Positions 47,690-59,768 of a stretch of DNA of 64,000 bases are shown here, one piece after another. Source of the DNA: Ascidia mentula (Eukaryota > Chordata > Ascidiacea > Phlebobranchia > Ascidiidae); assembly GCA_947561715.1 (NCBI GenBank), contig OX387198.1, positions 16,368,001 through 16,432,000 on the forward strand, written 5' to 3'. The notes beneath the pieces are model-generated. The model did not search any database and had not been told where the DNA came from. It was given only the letters and a program-made list of their open reading frames with translations. Every line of letters begins with the position of its first letter. Position 1 is the stretch's first letter. A program made the position numbers and the translations under genes.

Positions 47690-50600
47690 CTAATTAATAA
47701 GAGCTGTGCCAACGGTATACTCAAGTCTAAATTTCGGAACAACAAAGTGCTCATATGAACCAAAAGGTAAATGTATGGATAATGGAATGGGATATACAAG
47801 GTTTTTTTGAAACACATAAGCTCTTCTGTCATTATGTGTGACTGACCATGCATGAAAATGTTCATTGTAATAATCACAAAGTAACTGGTTTCCAACAAAT
47901 ATTGTTTCACAATCTTCATTCAAAAAAATGTTTCTGACATGCAACAATGTAGGAATGTTTTCATTATCCACAGAAGTGCATAACACGTTGTTTAGATTAT
48001 ACTTTATGCCATCCACGAAAATACAACTTGTTTGCCTTATAATGGGTGCTGCAGTGGGAAATACACTATAGCCCTCAAATGCAACAGCAGAGCTTACACC
48101 AACACATTTTTCAAAGTCAGTGGAGCAAGAAAATAGATCACTCTGGGATATTTGTGTAGCCAAACTTACTTGGTGTTGAAAGGCTATTGTATATGGTACA
48201 TTTTTGTAATTGTTGCTTTTTGTAATAATTTTTTTCAGTTGTTTATGTTTGGCTTCAAACCGCATACAAGAAAATTGCGACATTGGTCCTATTTCTCTGA
48301 TAAACCTGGGATACATGAGAAGAAAATGCATTTTAGGAATAATGGACTGATACGGAAACAACACTTTGAATTCAATGAAAAACTCCTGAAGGGCGACTTC
48401 TAGTTCAGTTATACTGGTGGTACTGATTCTTGGGGAACAACATATGTCCAATATATCTAAAAACAGTACATACAATTTCCATGTGGGATCATCTTGTGGT
48501 ATAACATTCCCAATCAGCATTGGTAATTTTCGGCACAGACACCAATACTGAGAAGCTGGGCAAACAAAATTAAATTTAATTGTTTTAAAAAAAAAAGAGT
48601 AATGCAATCATATTACCAGTTTGTTTCAGATTTTTGGATTGGGCATTGAAAAGTTTTCTGTGTGAAAGAGCTGTTGGTTTGTTTTTAATATCAACCCCAT
48701 ACTCAAAGCAAGTCATCTTTGCATTTAACGACTCCAAAGTAAAATATTTCTTTTCGCCTGTGAAGTTCTGTTGTATAACTCACTGTTAAAAATGTCTGCT
48801 TTGCAAGGAACACACACAAAAAAAACCTGTAGCACAAGCTTTAACATATAGGGTATGACACCTTCAAACAAATCGTGATGCACATCAGCAGCAAAATTGT
48901 CAAATGGGTGAAAAAAATTTGACAATATAGGACATCTAAACTTGATACCCTGCTGGTTTTTACCAGATGTTTCAATGGCTTTGATGCATTTCTCATATGA
49001 AACTTTAGTTCTTATTTGGCATTGCTTGTAAGTGTTCTATAAGAAACAAGGAAGTCCAATAAACATTTTAACAAACACAAAAATAAATAGTATATAAACA
49101 TACTTTTGTTTGAATATCTTTTCCTGTACATAAACAGTATCGGGAAACAAAAGTGTTGGAACCAGAAAAACTTTCTGTAAAGCCAAGGATTGAATGTGCA
49201 GCAAGATTGTCAAGCGCCATTTGAGCAATGGTGCCCTTTAAGTTTATTTCCTTGTTTCCAACAAATATGTTAATGCCCCTCTACAGTTACATTAATACAA
49301 ACAAATTACACCATATAATACACAAATGCACATTGATCGTACTGTTTCCAAGATGAAAAGGTCATCATTAAGAGGTTTAAGTATTTGTTTCCACCCAATC
49401 AGTGAATTTTTTAAATCCTTGGAGTAAAACAATGTGTTCAAAAAAATTCGATTGACAGCCGACATAAATTTGGAATGTGTGTTCAACACCATAAAATAAA
49501 TGGCACCTGCAAAAACATCATGCAAAATTTGTTTCTCATTGTTATTACAGGTATGAAAATATAACCACACACTATTTATTCATCTTACCCATATTATGAG
49601 TTCCAGTTTTGGAACTCAGTGGATTAGTCACTTCAAAGCCGTCATAATATAGTAGAAGTTGGATATCATGCTTTTTTTGAGAAAACAATGAGTGTTGTTT
49701 AAAATAGTTTCCATCCATAAAGTTTTCATACATTTCCAAGCTTTTGCTTGATCGATCTGTAAACTATGTTAAAAAAATCTGTGATCAAAGGAATGCCAAA
49801 ACAATTTTATTGTTCCACCTGTTGATATAGTCCAGAGTTATTCAGCAAGCATGTTAAAGTGTCGATTAGGGACACATATTGTAGTGAATGAATTACACTT
49901 CCTTGATGCGATCCATTTTTGGGAGTTTGCAAGAGGACATGAGTTCTAGGGGGCTGCAGAAATATACTTTGTCACAATAACATTGTCAACTTTGCCAAAA
50001 AAATGAATGCAACATGTAAGGTAGGAAGGCAAATACTCACAACAAAGCAAGGAAGTAGTTTTTTCCGTTGATATTCTGAGTCAACATCGTGGAAAGGATT
50101 AGCCAATCCCATACCCAGGGTAAAAACTTCTTTCAAATTTGGTGTTATTTCTAAATTACTTTTGACCCCTCCAATTATTGTTCTGGCACACTCTTCCAAC
50201 AGCCCCTCCGTCCAATTCTGAATGGCAGTTAAGGCCACTTCTGTCAAATTACATTCCGTTTTAAGTTGTGAAAGTGATAAGGCCATTGTGTCTTTTCTCT
50301 TTGTAATATTGGCAAGAGTATTTTTATAAGCTGTGATATCAAGATCAGATTTAAAAATCAGATCATCGGTTGTTTTTCTGCCCTTGGACGAACATGGAAT
50401 CATATCAGAATCAAGCTCATCTAAACTTGACTGTGGATCGTCATCATCAACGGCATAAACCACAGTATCATCAGGCAAATCAGTGTAAGTTTGGAGAATG
50501 TCTTGTTGGCAATTAAATGCACTTTTTGGCGAATTTCTGTACCAGGATGTTGGCAATTTCCAAGGCTTTGATTTGTGATGTTTTTTTACGTGCTTTCGTA

Positions 50601-50763
50601 GGGAAAATTTATCATTTAAACGTTCGCAACACCCCTCAATATTGCAAACCAGCTTAAAGTTGCGATCAAATACATGCGCAGAAAAAATGTGCCTTTTAAC
50701 CGCCACAAACGATTTGAAATTTTTAAAACAAAAATTGCAAACAGTTATTGTTGATTCCTCCAT
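47690..50763 (-). CDS. EnSpm/CACTA transposase
   Basis: Minus-strand exons: 50041-50763, 49819-49953, 49589-49756, 49343-49506, 49104-49280, 48827-49036, 48617-48749 and 47690-48555. The first exon has a C2H2-type zinc finger near its N-terminus (CNFCFKNFKSF..H..H) and a second Cys/His cluster. Later exons carry typical animal CACTA transposase blocks: YYDGFEVTNPLSSKTGTHN, DNLAAHSILGFTESF with a CLC pair, CP-FHPFDN and HHDLFEGV, FEYGVDIKNKP, then MHFLLMYPRFIREIGP and CMRFEAKHKQLKK, the animal counterpart of the plant TNP2 C-terminal motif. Joins from exon 3 on agree in phase. The join between 49819 and 49756 does not, so a small exon or a frameshift is missed there. It would cut and rejoin the element's ends in the nucleus. 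Confidence 0.8.
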
Positions 50764-50899
50764 TGTCAACTTCTGGTGTGACGGTAAAATTTAGTACTTG
50801 CTAAAAACCCACGCCATAAACAAAAAGGCGCCAAAGTCGAAATCTGAATCACTTGGTTTCGCAATCGCGAAAATGGGGAAAAATACTAAACTTGTCTAC

Positions 50900-50932
<33 letters not shown>

Positions 50933-51154
50933 GAGAAAAAGGCGAGTCTTACCTGACTTGTCTACGTAAGTATTTTTTCCCGCGCAATGCACCTCGTGTT
51001 GTCGCTCAGACGGATTTAGTAACGCAACTCGTCATTCGTTGTGCATTTGCAAACAGTTTGTATGTGGCAATTTAAATTTTTCCTGTGTCCTCTAATCCTA
51101 TTTCAGGGCGTGATTTAAGTGAAGCTGAAAAAAATAATACTGCCTGCAACCTAC
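50764..51154. promoter_or_regulatory. Divergent promoter region of the two EnSpm genes
   Basis: 391 bp between two start codons facing away from each other. It holds a GA dinucleotide run at 50902-50929. No core promoter motif could be assigned. Confidence 0.5.
50902..50929. repeat. (GA)14 microsatellite
   Basis: Uninterrupted GA run of 28 bp. Confidence 0.95.
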
Positions 51155-53599
51155 AATGGTCTCTATAAGTACAATGGAATTGGTAGAAGTTATTCGCCAG
51201 ATACTAAAATCGGAAGATGTTGATTGCTTGGAATGTGAAACTGTGTGCAATGCCTTCAAAGGTTTGTTTTGTCAAGTGTATATTGTAATCTAACGTTTTC
51301 CTATGCCTCAATTTTATTAAAACATATCTTGGTAAGGTAAATCATGCCCCAAATATGTGAGTGAGATCAGTCAAGCAGTTGAAAGGGAAATGATACTTCT
51401 TATTTATGCAGATGCAAAAATTGACGGCCAAGCAATGACAATGATAAATAGCATTGATGTTTTTGCAAGGCTTTTGCCCAATGTACCATGTGGTTACATG
51501 ATCAAGATATTTACAGCATTTAAGGCACAAATGAGTTTGGGGGATTATACTAGATCATTGTCTAGTGCTAACACGGAGTCAGCATCTTGCGCTGACACAG
51601 AGTCAGCATCTTGCCCTGACACAGAGTCAGCATCATGTGCTGACACAGAACCAATTTTTTCAAGTTCAGATGCAGAAGATGAAATGCCTTCAGACATAGA
51701 TAAAGATAGCAATGGGCCCACAATACCTTATGAAGGCGCCAAATTTGATGAAAGCCTTGAGGAGTATTCAGATTGCAGTTTTGTGTCCAGTGACTCAGTG
51801 AAACCAATCCCAAAAATGTTTCCTATCGACTTATGTAACTTTGGCTATCATGCAAAAGAATTGCTTCGGACAGGAATAATAAGTGAAATGGGGAAAAGAG
51901 AAATAACTTCTGAATTGATCAGAGTAATGAGAGAGTTTGAAAGGTGTGTTGATGCAGCCAAATTTTACACTTAATAAAGCCTTTAATAAAATCTTTTCAG
52001 GCATCCTGGAAGAAAAATACGCCAAATGGCTGTCTTGGCACTTATACAACAGGGAAAAGCTTGTCTTACACTCAGTACAGATGAAGCGAAGGTCTGTGTA
52101 CATTTAACGATATTTGGTTTAGTTTTAAAAAAACATGATGTATGGTTGTTAGAAGGTATTATTTGTACAGGTGTTTTGGCTAAGAAAAATAAGCCAGAAA
52201 ATAAACAGCCAAATGAAGCAAGTGCGAAAATTGAAAAATGATAAGCCATTATCAAAAAGACAGAATAATAACAAAAGTGGAGTGGCAAACACACGTGCTG
52301 CAAAAAGAAGGAAAGTGAAACGTGTTTCCATTAGTACAGATAAATCCACCAACATTGAAAAGCAACAGGTAAATTTATGGACATTTCTATGCATATTTTG
52401 TCCCAAGTATATGTATCAATCAAATTGTGGTTTAGATGCTTCAAACAGAATTTTCAAAAGCTCAAGTGCTCCGAAACCAAAAAGTTATCTCTGAGCTCAT
52501 GACCGAAACATTTGAGTTTCGTAAGCAGTATATTTTGGAAGAAAATCCCACACCAAATTTGCTTAAAAAGGAATGGCCGGCTTTATTTTTGTATGATAAG
52601 GTAAAGTTGCATATTGTTTTCAATTAGTTTCACTACAGTATCATTGTCAAACTGATATGTTTTAAAAAAAAAACATTTACAATTTTTCAGCTCATGAGAG
52701 AATTTTCAAGATGTGGAAGTTGGGAACAAACTGAAAAAGAGCTTGAAAGCAGTGCAAGGCCACTTTTTACCAAAATAATACAATATGCTCAAGCTAGGCC
52801 AAAGAAATCAATGTCTATAACTAAGGTTCTTCAACATCTACCTGTTGACGAGCCGTATCCCATTGGTGAGTTGCATAATATTTGAACAAATCTAAAGTTT
52901 AGAAACTGATTTTAATGTTGTTAAACCATTGATAAAAAATGTCTTTGTGTAAATATTATTGAAAAGTAAACAGTTTGTACAGTGGACACCATAAATTTAT
53001 GATATGTGATTTGTTTAAGAAACTGTAATCATCATTGGGGTATGGTTACTATGTAACCTGTTACGCTGCAACACCAAAAAGGAATGTGGACCCGAAAAAT
53101 ACTTGATCGATCTTTGCCCGGTAAATCATATTTATATGTACATAATTAGCCTAGGGTTCTGATGAGATGGTAAATGATTAACCTGTTTGAAGTCGAATAT
53201 TAATAAACATTCATTTTCCAAGGCTGAGATGTGTAATTGTAATTCAGATGTACTTGTAATTCATTTTTCTGCTATTACTTGTATTGACAGGCCAACACTA
53301 CTCATCATGACATCTTCAATGAGATACCTGATCGTCTTCAGCCTTTTCTGGTAGTCTACGGATCAATTAATATCCCTAAGAAATATTTAATCTTCTGTGA
53401 GAAGGTGGCAACTTTAGAAGTGAAGTCATTGATCCAGGCAATCATTTCAATGTTTGCGTACTATTATGTGCTAAATTACGAATATTGTCCACATGTGCTA
53501 CGTGCTTTGCAGTTTCTACAATTGTATTGGTTAAAGATGTATGTTCCTGGGGCTTATAGTAGTGTCAAGGAACTGGCAATGTCTTTAAACCTCATTTAG
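51155..53599 (+). CDS. EnSpm accessory protein, SAM-like (SAMD3-like)
   Basis: Plus-strand exons: 51155-51261, 51412-51943, 52001-52091, 52171-52368, 52436-52600, 52691-52865 and 53291-53599. Exon 1 and the start of exon 2 form a SAM-like helical domain (ELVEVIRQIL, EIDGQAM-like block, PCGYMIKIF). Then comes an acidic stretch with a repeated ADTESASC unit, a basic region (RAAKRRKVKRV), a block with LLKKEWPALFLYDK, and a C-terminal domain (LQPFLVVYG, ISMFAYYYVLNYEY). The same order is known from many fish and invertebrate proteins annotated as SAM-domain-containing protein 3-like, which I take to be the second gene of such elements. The last two exons do not join in phase, so one exon between 52865 and 53291 is probably missed (an open stretch near 53035-53119 is a candidate). 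Its role in transposition is unknown. Confidence 0.75.
51569..51654 (+). repeat. In-frame 24-bp coding repeat
   Basis: Three and a half units of GCTGACACAGAGTCAGCATC plus TTGC, coding ADTESASC, inside the acidic part of the SAM-like protein. Confidence 0.9.
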
Positions 53600-53670
53600 G
53601 CACTGTAAACTGTAATGTAACTACAAAGATTAAAGTAAATATTGCTTGATGTTTAAAAACTAAAACTAAC

Positions 53671-53845
53671 GAGAGCTGAGAAAGTGGTGCACACTGTTTC
53701 TACCTGCAAGGTCTCATTACTGCATCTGGTGACTGTGGCGGACACAGTGCCTGCTGGTTAAAATGCTAGATTAGTGCTGCAGTCACCAGATGCACTGGTG
53801 AGACCCTACAGGTCGAAACAGTGTGCACTACTGTCTGCAGCTTTC
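53671..53845. mobile_element. MITE-like inverted repeat inside EnSpm
   Basis: About 70-bp arms: GTGCACACTGTTTCTACCTG..GCATCTGGTGACTG on the left (53676-53735) and CAGTCACCAGATGC..GGTCGAAACAGTGTGCAC on the right (53779-53828). It lies just after the SAM-like gene's stop. Same family as 36917-37228. Confidence 0.7.
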
Positions 53846-54084
53846 ATTGATTTTTATGGCTCTAGTATGTACTTGGACAATTTGATTTCAGCACCTGTAC
53901 GATATACATTTGTGCTATGCCACAGCTTTTGCTTCTTTTGCGTTTGTTGTGTTCATGTGAAACGCTGCAAATAAATTGCAGTCTATGATTATCACGTTTG
54001 CATTTTATATCCTCAATTACCAGGCAGGATGCAGTAACCCAAAAGTGGCATGATGTTTGGTTCTAGCAACCCAAAAAGTTCCTG

Positions 54085-54339
54085 TGGTGTAATGCATTAA
54101 GTCTAAGTACCCAAACTGAATTTTGGGTATTGAACAATAAAAACCCAAACTGTATTGTGGGTATTGAACACTAAAAACCCAAACTGTATTTTGGGTATTG
54201 AACACTAAAAACCCAAACTGTATTTTGGGTTTTTACAACCCAGTTAAGTTTATTGGGTTTCCCCAGGAATGAACCCAACATGGTTTGTGGCAAACACCCA
54301 ATATGTTTGGCCTCTAGACACCCAATTTTTTTTTCAGTG
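54085..54339. repeat. EnSpm right subterminal and terminal repeats
   Basis: About four 34-bp units around AAACCCAAACTGTATTTTGG, then the inverse TIR. The word matches the left end but the period is different. Confidence 0.8.
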
Positions 54340-55036
54340 TAGAAACATTTAATTATAATTCGTGCAAGTTCTTAAATACTATCGTCATTGCCTGTTTGCT
54401 GCAAGGACAGCTGCAGGCTCTGGTTGATCATTAGCATCGATCGGTACTTTCCTGTTAAAACCGGTTCTTGACCCAACCACATGAATTACTTTGTCATGAA
54501 TAATAACATCGTGTGCAGACAACGTGAAGAATGGTCGTTAACAAAAATGACACAAAAGCGTTTCCAAATCAACCAACTTCGGACAAAATACTTCGGACTT
54601 ACAAGTCTCCAGACGAGTTGCAAGTTTTGTTGCGGGTGTTGCGAAAAATGCTGATGTAGATTATGAGGTTATTTAGAATTCATAAAATTTTTGAAAATTG
54701 AATATTCTAAATATAATTGATAAACAAGTAACCACAGTTTTGTTATCGGATTGAAAGGTTGTGTTTTATATTTAAGCGGGTAAACGTTACTTGCATAAAG
54801 CTCACCTTAAATATCGTTACAACAATGATATAGCAAATTGCTGTGTTTGTTTTTTAAGCGGAGACTATTTCAATGTATTTTTGCAACAAAATCGTTCTGA
54901 CGTTGTGAGGTTGAACAAACACGGTAAATTCCCAAACGTGAAAATAGGAAAAATGTTTTTTACCAACGGACGACAAAAGTAACGAACGGATTAATAAACA
55001 AAATGTTATTTTTCATTAGCGTCATTAAATTCAATC
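54340..55036. other. EnSpm right flank and 5' flank of R3
   Basis: 54340-54612 has nothing recognisable. From 54613 it matches 8732 onward, the R1 upstream region. Confidence 0.6.
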
Positions 55037-57006
55037 ATGTTGCACTCTGCGTGGTTTATTGGGGCGTTGACACTTCTTGTGACAGTGGAGGGCAGAAGCA
55101 TTGGACCACCAAGATCATCTTGTGCTTCAATGAGACCTGTGGGTCATCGTGAAGGATTCTTAAGTTTACCAGCACTCGGTTTTGCAATAAAAGCACCAAA
55201 CACAGTTGGTCCAGGGGGAAAAATATCAAGTACGCATGTTGATAGATTTATATAAACCAATTATAACTGAGTTCTTTTGTGTTGAAAGGATTTAGGCACC
55301 AAAAAATATTTACTTTGACACCTATTTTGTCTTGACGTAAGCAACTTGTACGAAACTCGTAAGATTGAGTCGGCAAACTATTGACTCGACCAGCAAAATC
55401 ATATCCCGGCCTGAATCACAAAAACGTTGCGGACTCGTTGTTCAGGCCGTCGATAATCTGCATAAAATTACGACTACAGACTAAAAATACCAATGTACCG
55501 GCAACACAGAGTTTGGACCGACATTTACTCTGCTCAAATTATTTCAAACAAAATCATTGTTGTCCTGTTTTCTAGTCGAGGTTCATGGACCGGTACAATT
55601 CAAGGGTGTTTTCATTCAAGTACGCAAAGGATATGTTGTACCATCTGTCGGAGAGTTTTCCAATCCTCCTCCCGGTTTTCAGCTCATAAATTGTTTTCTT
55701 CCACAAAACAGCGAACGTAATGACGCGTTTGGGCATAGCAACGGGGCATTTAAAGGAATGTCTGTGAAGGCGGAATGGACAGCTCCTATCAACTGCAACG
55801 GCGACCATGTCATAATGTAAGAAAACTTACGTTTAGTTTCAAAAATGACTTCAAATATTGAAAAATTGGGATCTTAACCATAGTCTGCAGATGCTGGCCT
55901 ATATAGCGATCACTGTACCTTCCGTAATGAAAATATGCACACAAAGCACTTTCAAAAACAGGATTAGCCCGGCTGTGCGAAAATATATTCCTGGCTGGCC
56001 CTAAAACCCAGTGCCTTGAGTGCGTTTAGGGGTTAAATTATTTGGTGTTCAATTACACGGTTTGATTAAAGATTGGGCTTTAGTACGTTTAAATTGCAAC
56101 TAAATGGTCATCTTACAGATATAAAGTACATTGCAAAAGGATTTAAATGTTACATACATTTTCTTTCCCACACAATTTTTCTCAAACATTTCATTGTTGA
56201 AACTTACATAAATTTGTAAAGCAATAAACGATGTACGACCTAATGAGATATAAATTTTTCCGCTGGGAGCACATTTGTATCTGCATTTAGAATATGGTTT
56301 CTTTTCTGTACAGGGCGACAGTCGTCGTACGGAAGGCAAAATATCAGACTGATATTACGAAAAGCATCCGCTGTGTTCCAACCCCACCTCCACCACCACC
56401 AGCACCAACAAGCACGCAAAACGTAACTACGACACCTATGCCAACACCATCACAAGAACCAACTCCTGTTTCAACCACCGACATGTCTCACACCACTATG
56501 GCTTCTAATACAACTTTAAGCCAGGAAATGATGACACACGTACCACCGAGTGGGTAAAGTTATAATACATTTTTTGCCTTTGTTCCGAAATTTCGTTACA
56601 AAACCGTTCCGAGAAACGAAATTTCGTTCCCAAATGAGAAAAACCGTTTCGGGAACAATATTTTTACGCAAAATTTCGTTACAGGAACATATTTTATGCA
56701 GAAAACAATACATGGTGCGACCAAGAAATACTATTTACATACAAAGTTTTGTAGGACAACAAACGATTAAACATTAGCAGCCTTTTTTTAATACGCGAAT
56801 TACTAAATATGTTGAAAATTATGTTTGTGAATTTATAATGTTTGCTGTAGGCTCTATTTATCCAATTCAATTTACCCATATCTCAAAATAATTTGAGACG
56901 ATAATCTAAATTTAACATAGGCCATTAGTTTATACATATAGTCTCGTAATATGACGTAGGTCTTGGTCTGCTATAAACGACCAAAGTATCTCTCTCCATT
57001 TCCGCA
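54613..57006 (+). repeat. Segmental duplication of 8732-11116
   Basis: R3 block against R1 block, roughly 90-95% alike by eye, starting at the BEL right edge in the R1 copy and ending at the T3 junction in this copy. Confidence 0.85.
55037..56557 (+). CDS. Secreted Reeler-domain protein (R3)
   Basis: Copy of R1 with exons 55037-55229, 55576-55816 and 56314-56557, same phases, 225 residues. The signal peptide is identical (MLHSAWFIGALTLLVTVEG). The Reeler domain keeps its cysteines apart from the middle block, where FCGPPNSGC is replaced by FLPQNSE, losing two cysteines. The Pro run is shorter (six) and the Thr-rich tail is nearly the same. The frame again ends GGG-TAA over a GTAAAG donor. 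The changed cysteines suggest divergence in function or relaxed constraint. Confidence 0.78.
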
Positions 57007-59768
57007 AGGAAAGAATGCAACACAATACGTTGTAGTGGGTTTGATGTCTTTTATGTACTGAACATTACTTTCATTATATCTTTGCCACCGTCCTATCAAG
57101 ATTAAAAATACAACGTCAATGTCACAGCTCTTCAACATTGTATTTCCAAACAGTACATTCCAACGGTTATGAGAAGTTATGAGAAACGTGAACTAAGTAA
57201 ATTTATTTACCTATTTGACACCGGTTGCTTTGCTCAGGAACCTCAGACTGGGGTAATTGGGGCAAATGCACCCGACCGTGTGGATACGGAAGACGCTACA
57301 GATACAAGATCTGTCTCGATTCAAGGAACCAGACAAAATGTAACGTTGATTATAGATGGGACACATGTGGTCCGCCATGCTGTAAGTTTAACGCAATCGA
57401 TATACAATTGTTTATTTTGTCATACGGAAAACATTGTTTTGCCCCATCAATTGAAGATAGGCCATATGTTGACTTTCAACGAACCAAGGATAGGATAGGC
57501 GAAAACAAACTAGGCACATACATCTTTTAACAAGATTTATGTAAAATTTGTTTTTATTTACACAAGTTATGTTGTTTTAGTCCAGTTGGGAGATTGGAGT
57601 GAGTGGAGTTCCTGCACTGGAAAATGTGGGGGAGGTTTTAAGACCAGAACCCGCAAATGTCAACCCAACTTACCTTCGACAAACCCCTATTACAAAGATC
57701 TCATCTCGGTCCTTTCGCGTGGCATTGGTTTTTGGAGGTTAGTGCTGATTACGCTTTGGAAAGTTACATCTAGAATAACGGTTTAGTAGCTGTGCTATTT
57801 AAAGACCGACTTTAATATTTCTTTGGAAACAATGCGCATGCGTTTTTACTGACAGTGCGTTGGCATTTTTATTTATAGCAGTGCTAACGACGTTACGAGG
57901 GGCTTCAGCAGTCAACACTACATAACGTGTACTGAAGGTTATATGTCTGATTCTAAAGAGTGTAACAACCAACCATGTACAGGTAAAGTGAGTTATAGAA
58001 TAGGAAAGGTTGCCATGTTGTCCTTACGAGCGTTTTCAGTTCTGCATTCGTTTTTATTTGCTACTGGGCGCCCTCCATATGTTTCTATATGTACCGTTTT
58101 CAAGATGTTTTAGCCTCAGGCTTGCTTGTTTTCAATATGTTGCGCCTCAAACAGGGTTAAATGCACACCACCATGGAATACGGTTTGATGTTATTTAGCT
58201 TTTGCGGTACTAACATCAATGATACCTTCCCAACCGGTTTGGTTTTATGTTTATGAGGACTTTTACATAAACGTGCAAAGAGGGAGCAAGTGTTACTCTG
58301 CTTGCAGTTGCTGTAACTTACACATTTTCTGGATGGCACATGGAATGCAACCAAGCTTGCGGAAGAGGACGCCTTAAAAACACCGCACGTTGTCTTGCAA
58401 ACGGGACATGGGTTGTACCATCGTATAAGTGCGGACCAGCACCAGCACCAACACGAAATCGGTATTTTTCATTTATGAGCGAACACGTGTGCAACAAGAG
58501 GCCCTGTGGTAAACACATTTCTTCTTCTTCATATTATAATGTGGTTTGTTTGCTAAATTAATACTATTTCAATGTTTTGTACGTTGTATTAATGATTTGT
58601 AAAATCAGCAGCATCTTCGTCGTGCGTAATGGCTTATAAGATAATTTATATTGCGCCTTGAAGTTACAGTAGAATAGTACATTTATTAATAGGACAAAGA
58701 AAATTACCTGAATTGTACCGCACAGTGTTTTCTGATCGGGGTAAATGGGGAAAATGCAACAGAGCTTGTGGACAAGGAATCCAATATTTAAATCGCACCT
58801 GTCTTGACTCCGAAGATCAGAGCAGATGTGGAACAATGCAACGAAAGCCAAGAGTATGCAAAGAACAGGAATGCTGTAAGTTGAAAACGTCCTCGATTTT
58901 ACATGCTACATTCGTTGGTCATACATCTGTAATATTTGGCGGCACTTGGCGTGTTGAACCAATACCAAACCTAAGATATTTTCAGTCGAACTCAGCCAAT
59001 GGAGTGATTGGAATGAGTGCTCAAGCAGGTGTGGAGGTGGAATAACTTCGAGATATCGTTCCTGCCGGCCCAAAATTACCCCAGGGCACCCGGTTTACAA
59101 AAACCTTACCGAAATTTTGGAACTGGTGGACGAAAACCCAAGGTTAGCATTGTTAAAGTGTTTTGATATTTCAATCTAATTCGGTGTAAAATTGTTTTTG
59201 CTACCTTTGAAAACATCCTGTCGCATATTAAGTTCGAAGAGGCTTTTGTAGTTTACAAGCTATACAACCGCCCTAAACTTAAGAGTGACTGATTTTTATT
59301 ATTTCTATGCAATCCCTCGTGCTGTTGGAAATGTATGGATGCGGTTGATATCATTAAATTATGCGTATTGTTTTGTGTTGCTTAAATCGGTGGTGTTTTG
59401 TTTCATCTTTGATACGTTTTTGTATTCAGCAATTCTGCATCCATTTCTAAAACACACAAGATATTAAAACGTCGAAAGGTTCCCATCTCCTACCACTATC
59501 AGTACCTCGTAGATTGCAATCATCCCTTTGAGGAAACGAAGGAATGCAACACAGAAAAGTGCATTAGTAAGCAGATTAAACCGTAACAAATAAGAGGAAA
59601 TTTGGTTGCAGGTAGCATTTTTATTTTAGTCAATTGAGCTGGAGAGATTGGGTGAACTTGATGCTTTAAACCTTTGATTTTTGTTATATTTAATATTTTG
59701 TGTTATTATGAAAAATGTTTGATGTAAAAATGTACAACACAACTCTTTCAGATTCTTCGGGCGAATGA
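57007..59768 (+). pseudogene. Truncated TSR gene copy T3, fused behind R3
   Basis: The T-type gene without its signal peptide, TSR1, TSR2 and most of TSR3. A 28-bp stub of exon 5 (57007-57034) is followed by intact exons 57238-57381, 57581-57737, 57882-57982, 58308-58508, 58726-58875, 58986-59142, 59430-59566 and 59752-59768, encoding TSR4 to TSR8 and an NSSGE tail. All splice sites look good and all frames are open. It has no start of its own. It could only be expressed as a fusion with the Reeler gene, but the Reeler donor is phase 2 and the first complete TSR exon is phase 1. Splicing to the phase-2 exon at 57882 would be in frame. Either a new Reeler-TSR gene or a decaying fragment. Confidence 0.7.

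Larger units (their letters stand above)
47166..54339. mobile_element. EnSpm/CACTA DNA transposon, full length
   Basis: 7,174 bp. It begins CACTGTAAAAAAACTTGGGT and ends in the matching inverse (ACCCAATTTTTTTTTCAGTG), flanked by TA on both sides, as expected for the CACTA superfamily with 2-3 bp target duplications. Repeated GGGT/ACCC words fill both ends. Inside are two divergent genes: a transposase on the minus strand (47690-50763) and a SAM-like accessory protein on the plus strand (51155-53599), separated by 391 bp with a GA microsatellite. Both are largely open, so the element may be autonomous or recently so. Confidence 0.88.

Noticed and set aside
53035-53119. An extra exon of the SAM-like gene (block with KYLIDLCP before GTAAAT)
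   Set aside because: It is open and has a donor, but no acceptor in the right phase was found; kept only as a candidate to fill the phase gap.
54791-54982. A 63-codon frame upstream of R3
   Set aside because: The matching place upstream of R1 (8915-9105) does not keep the frame.
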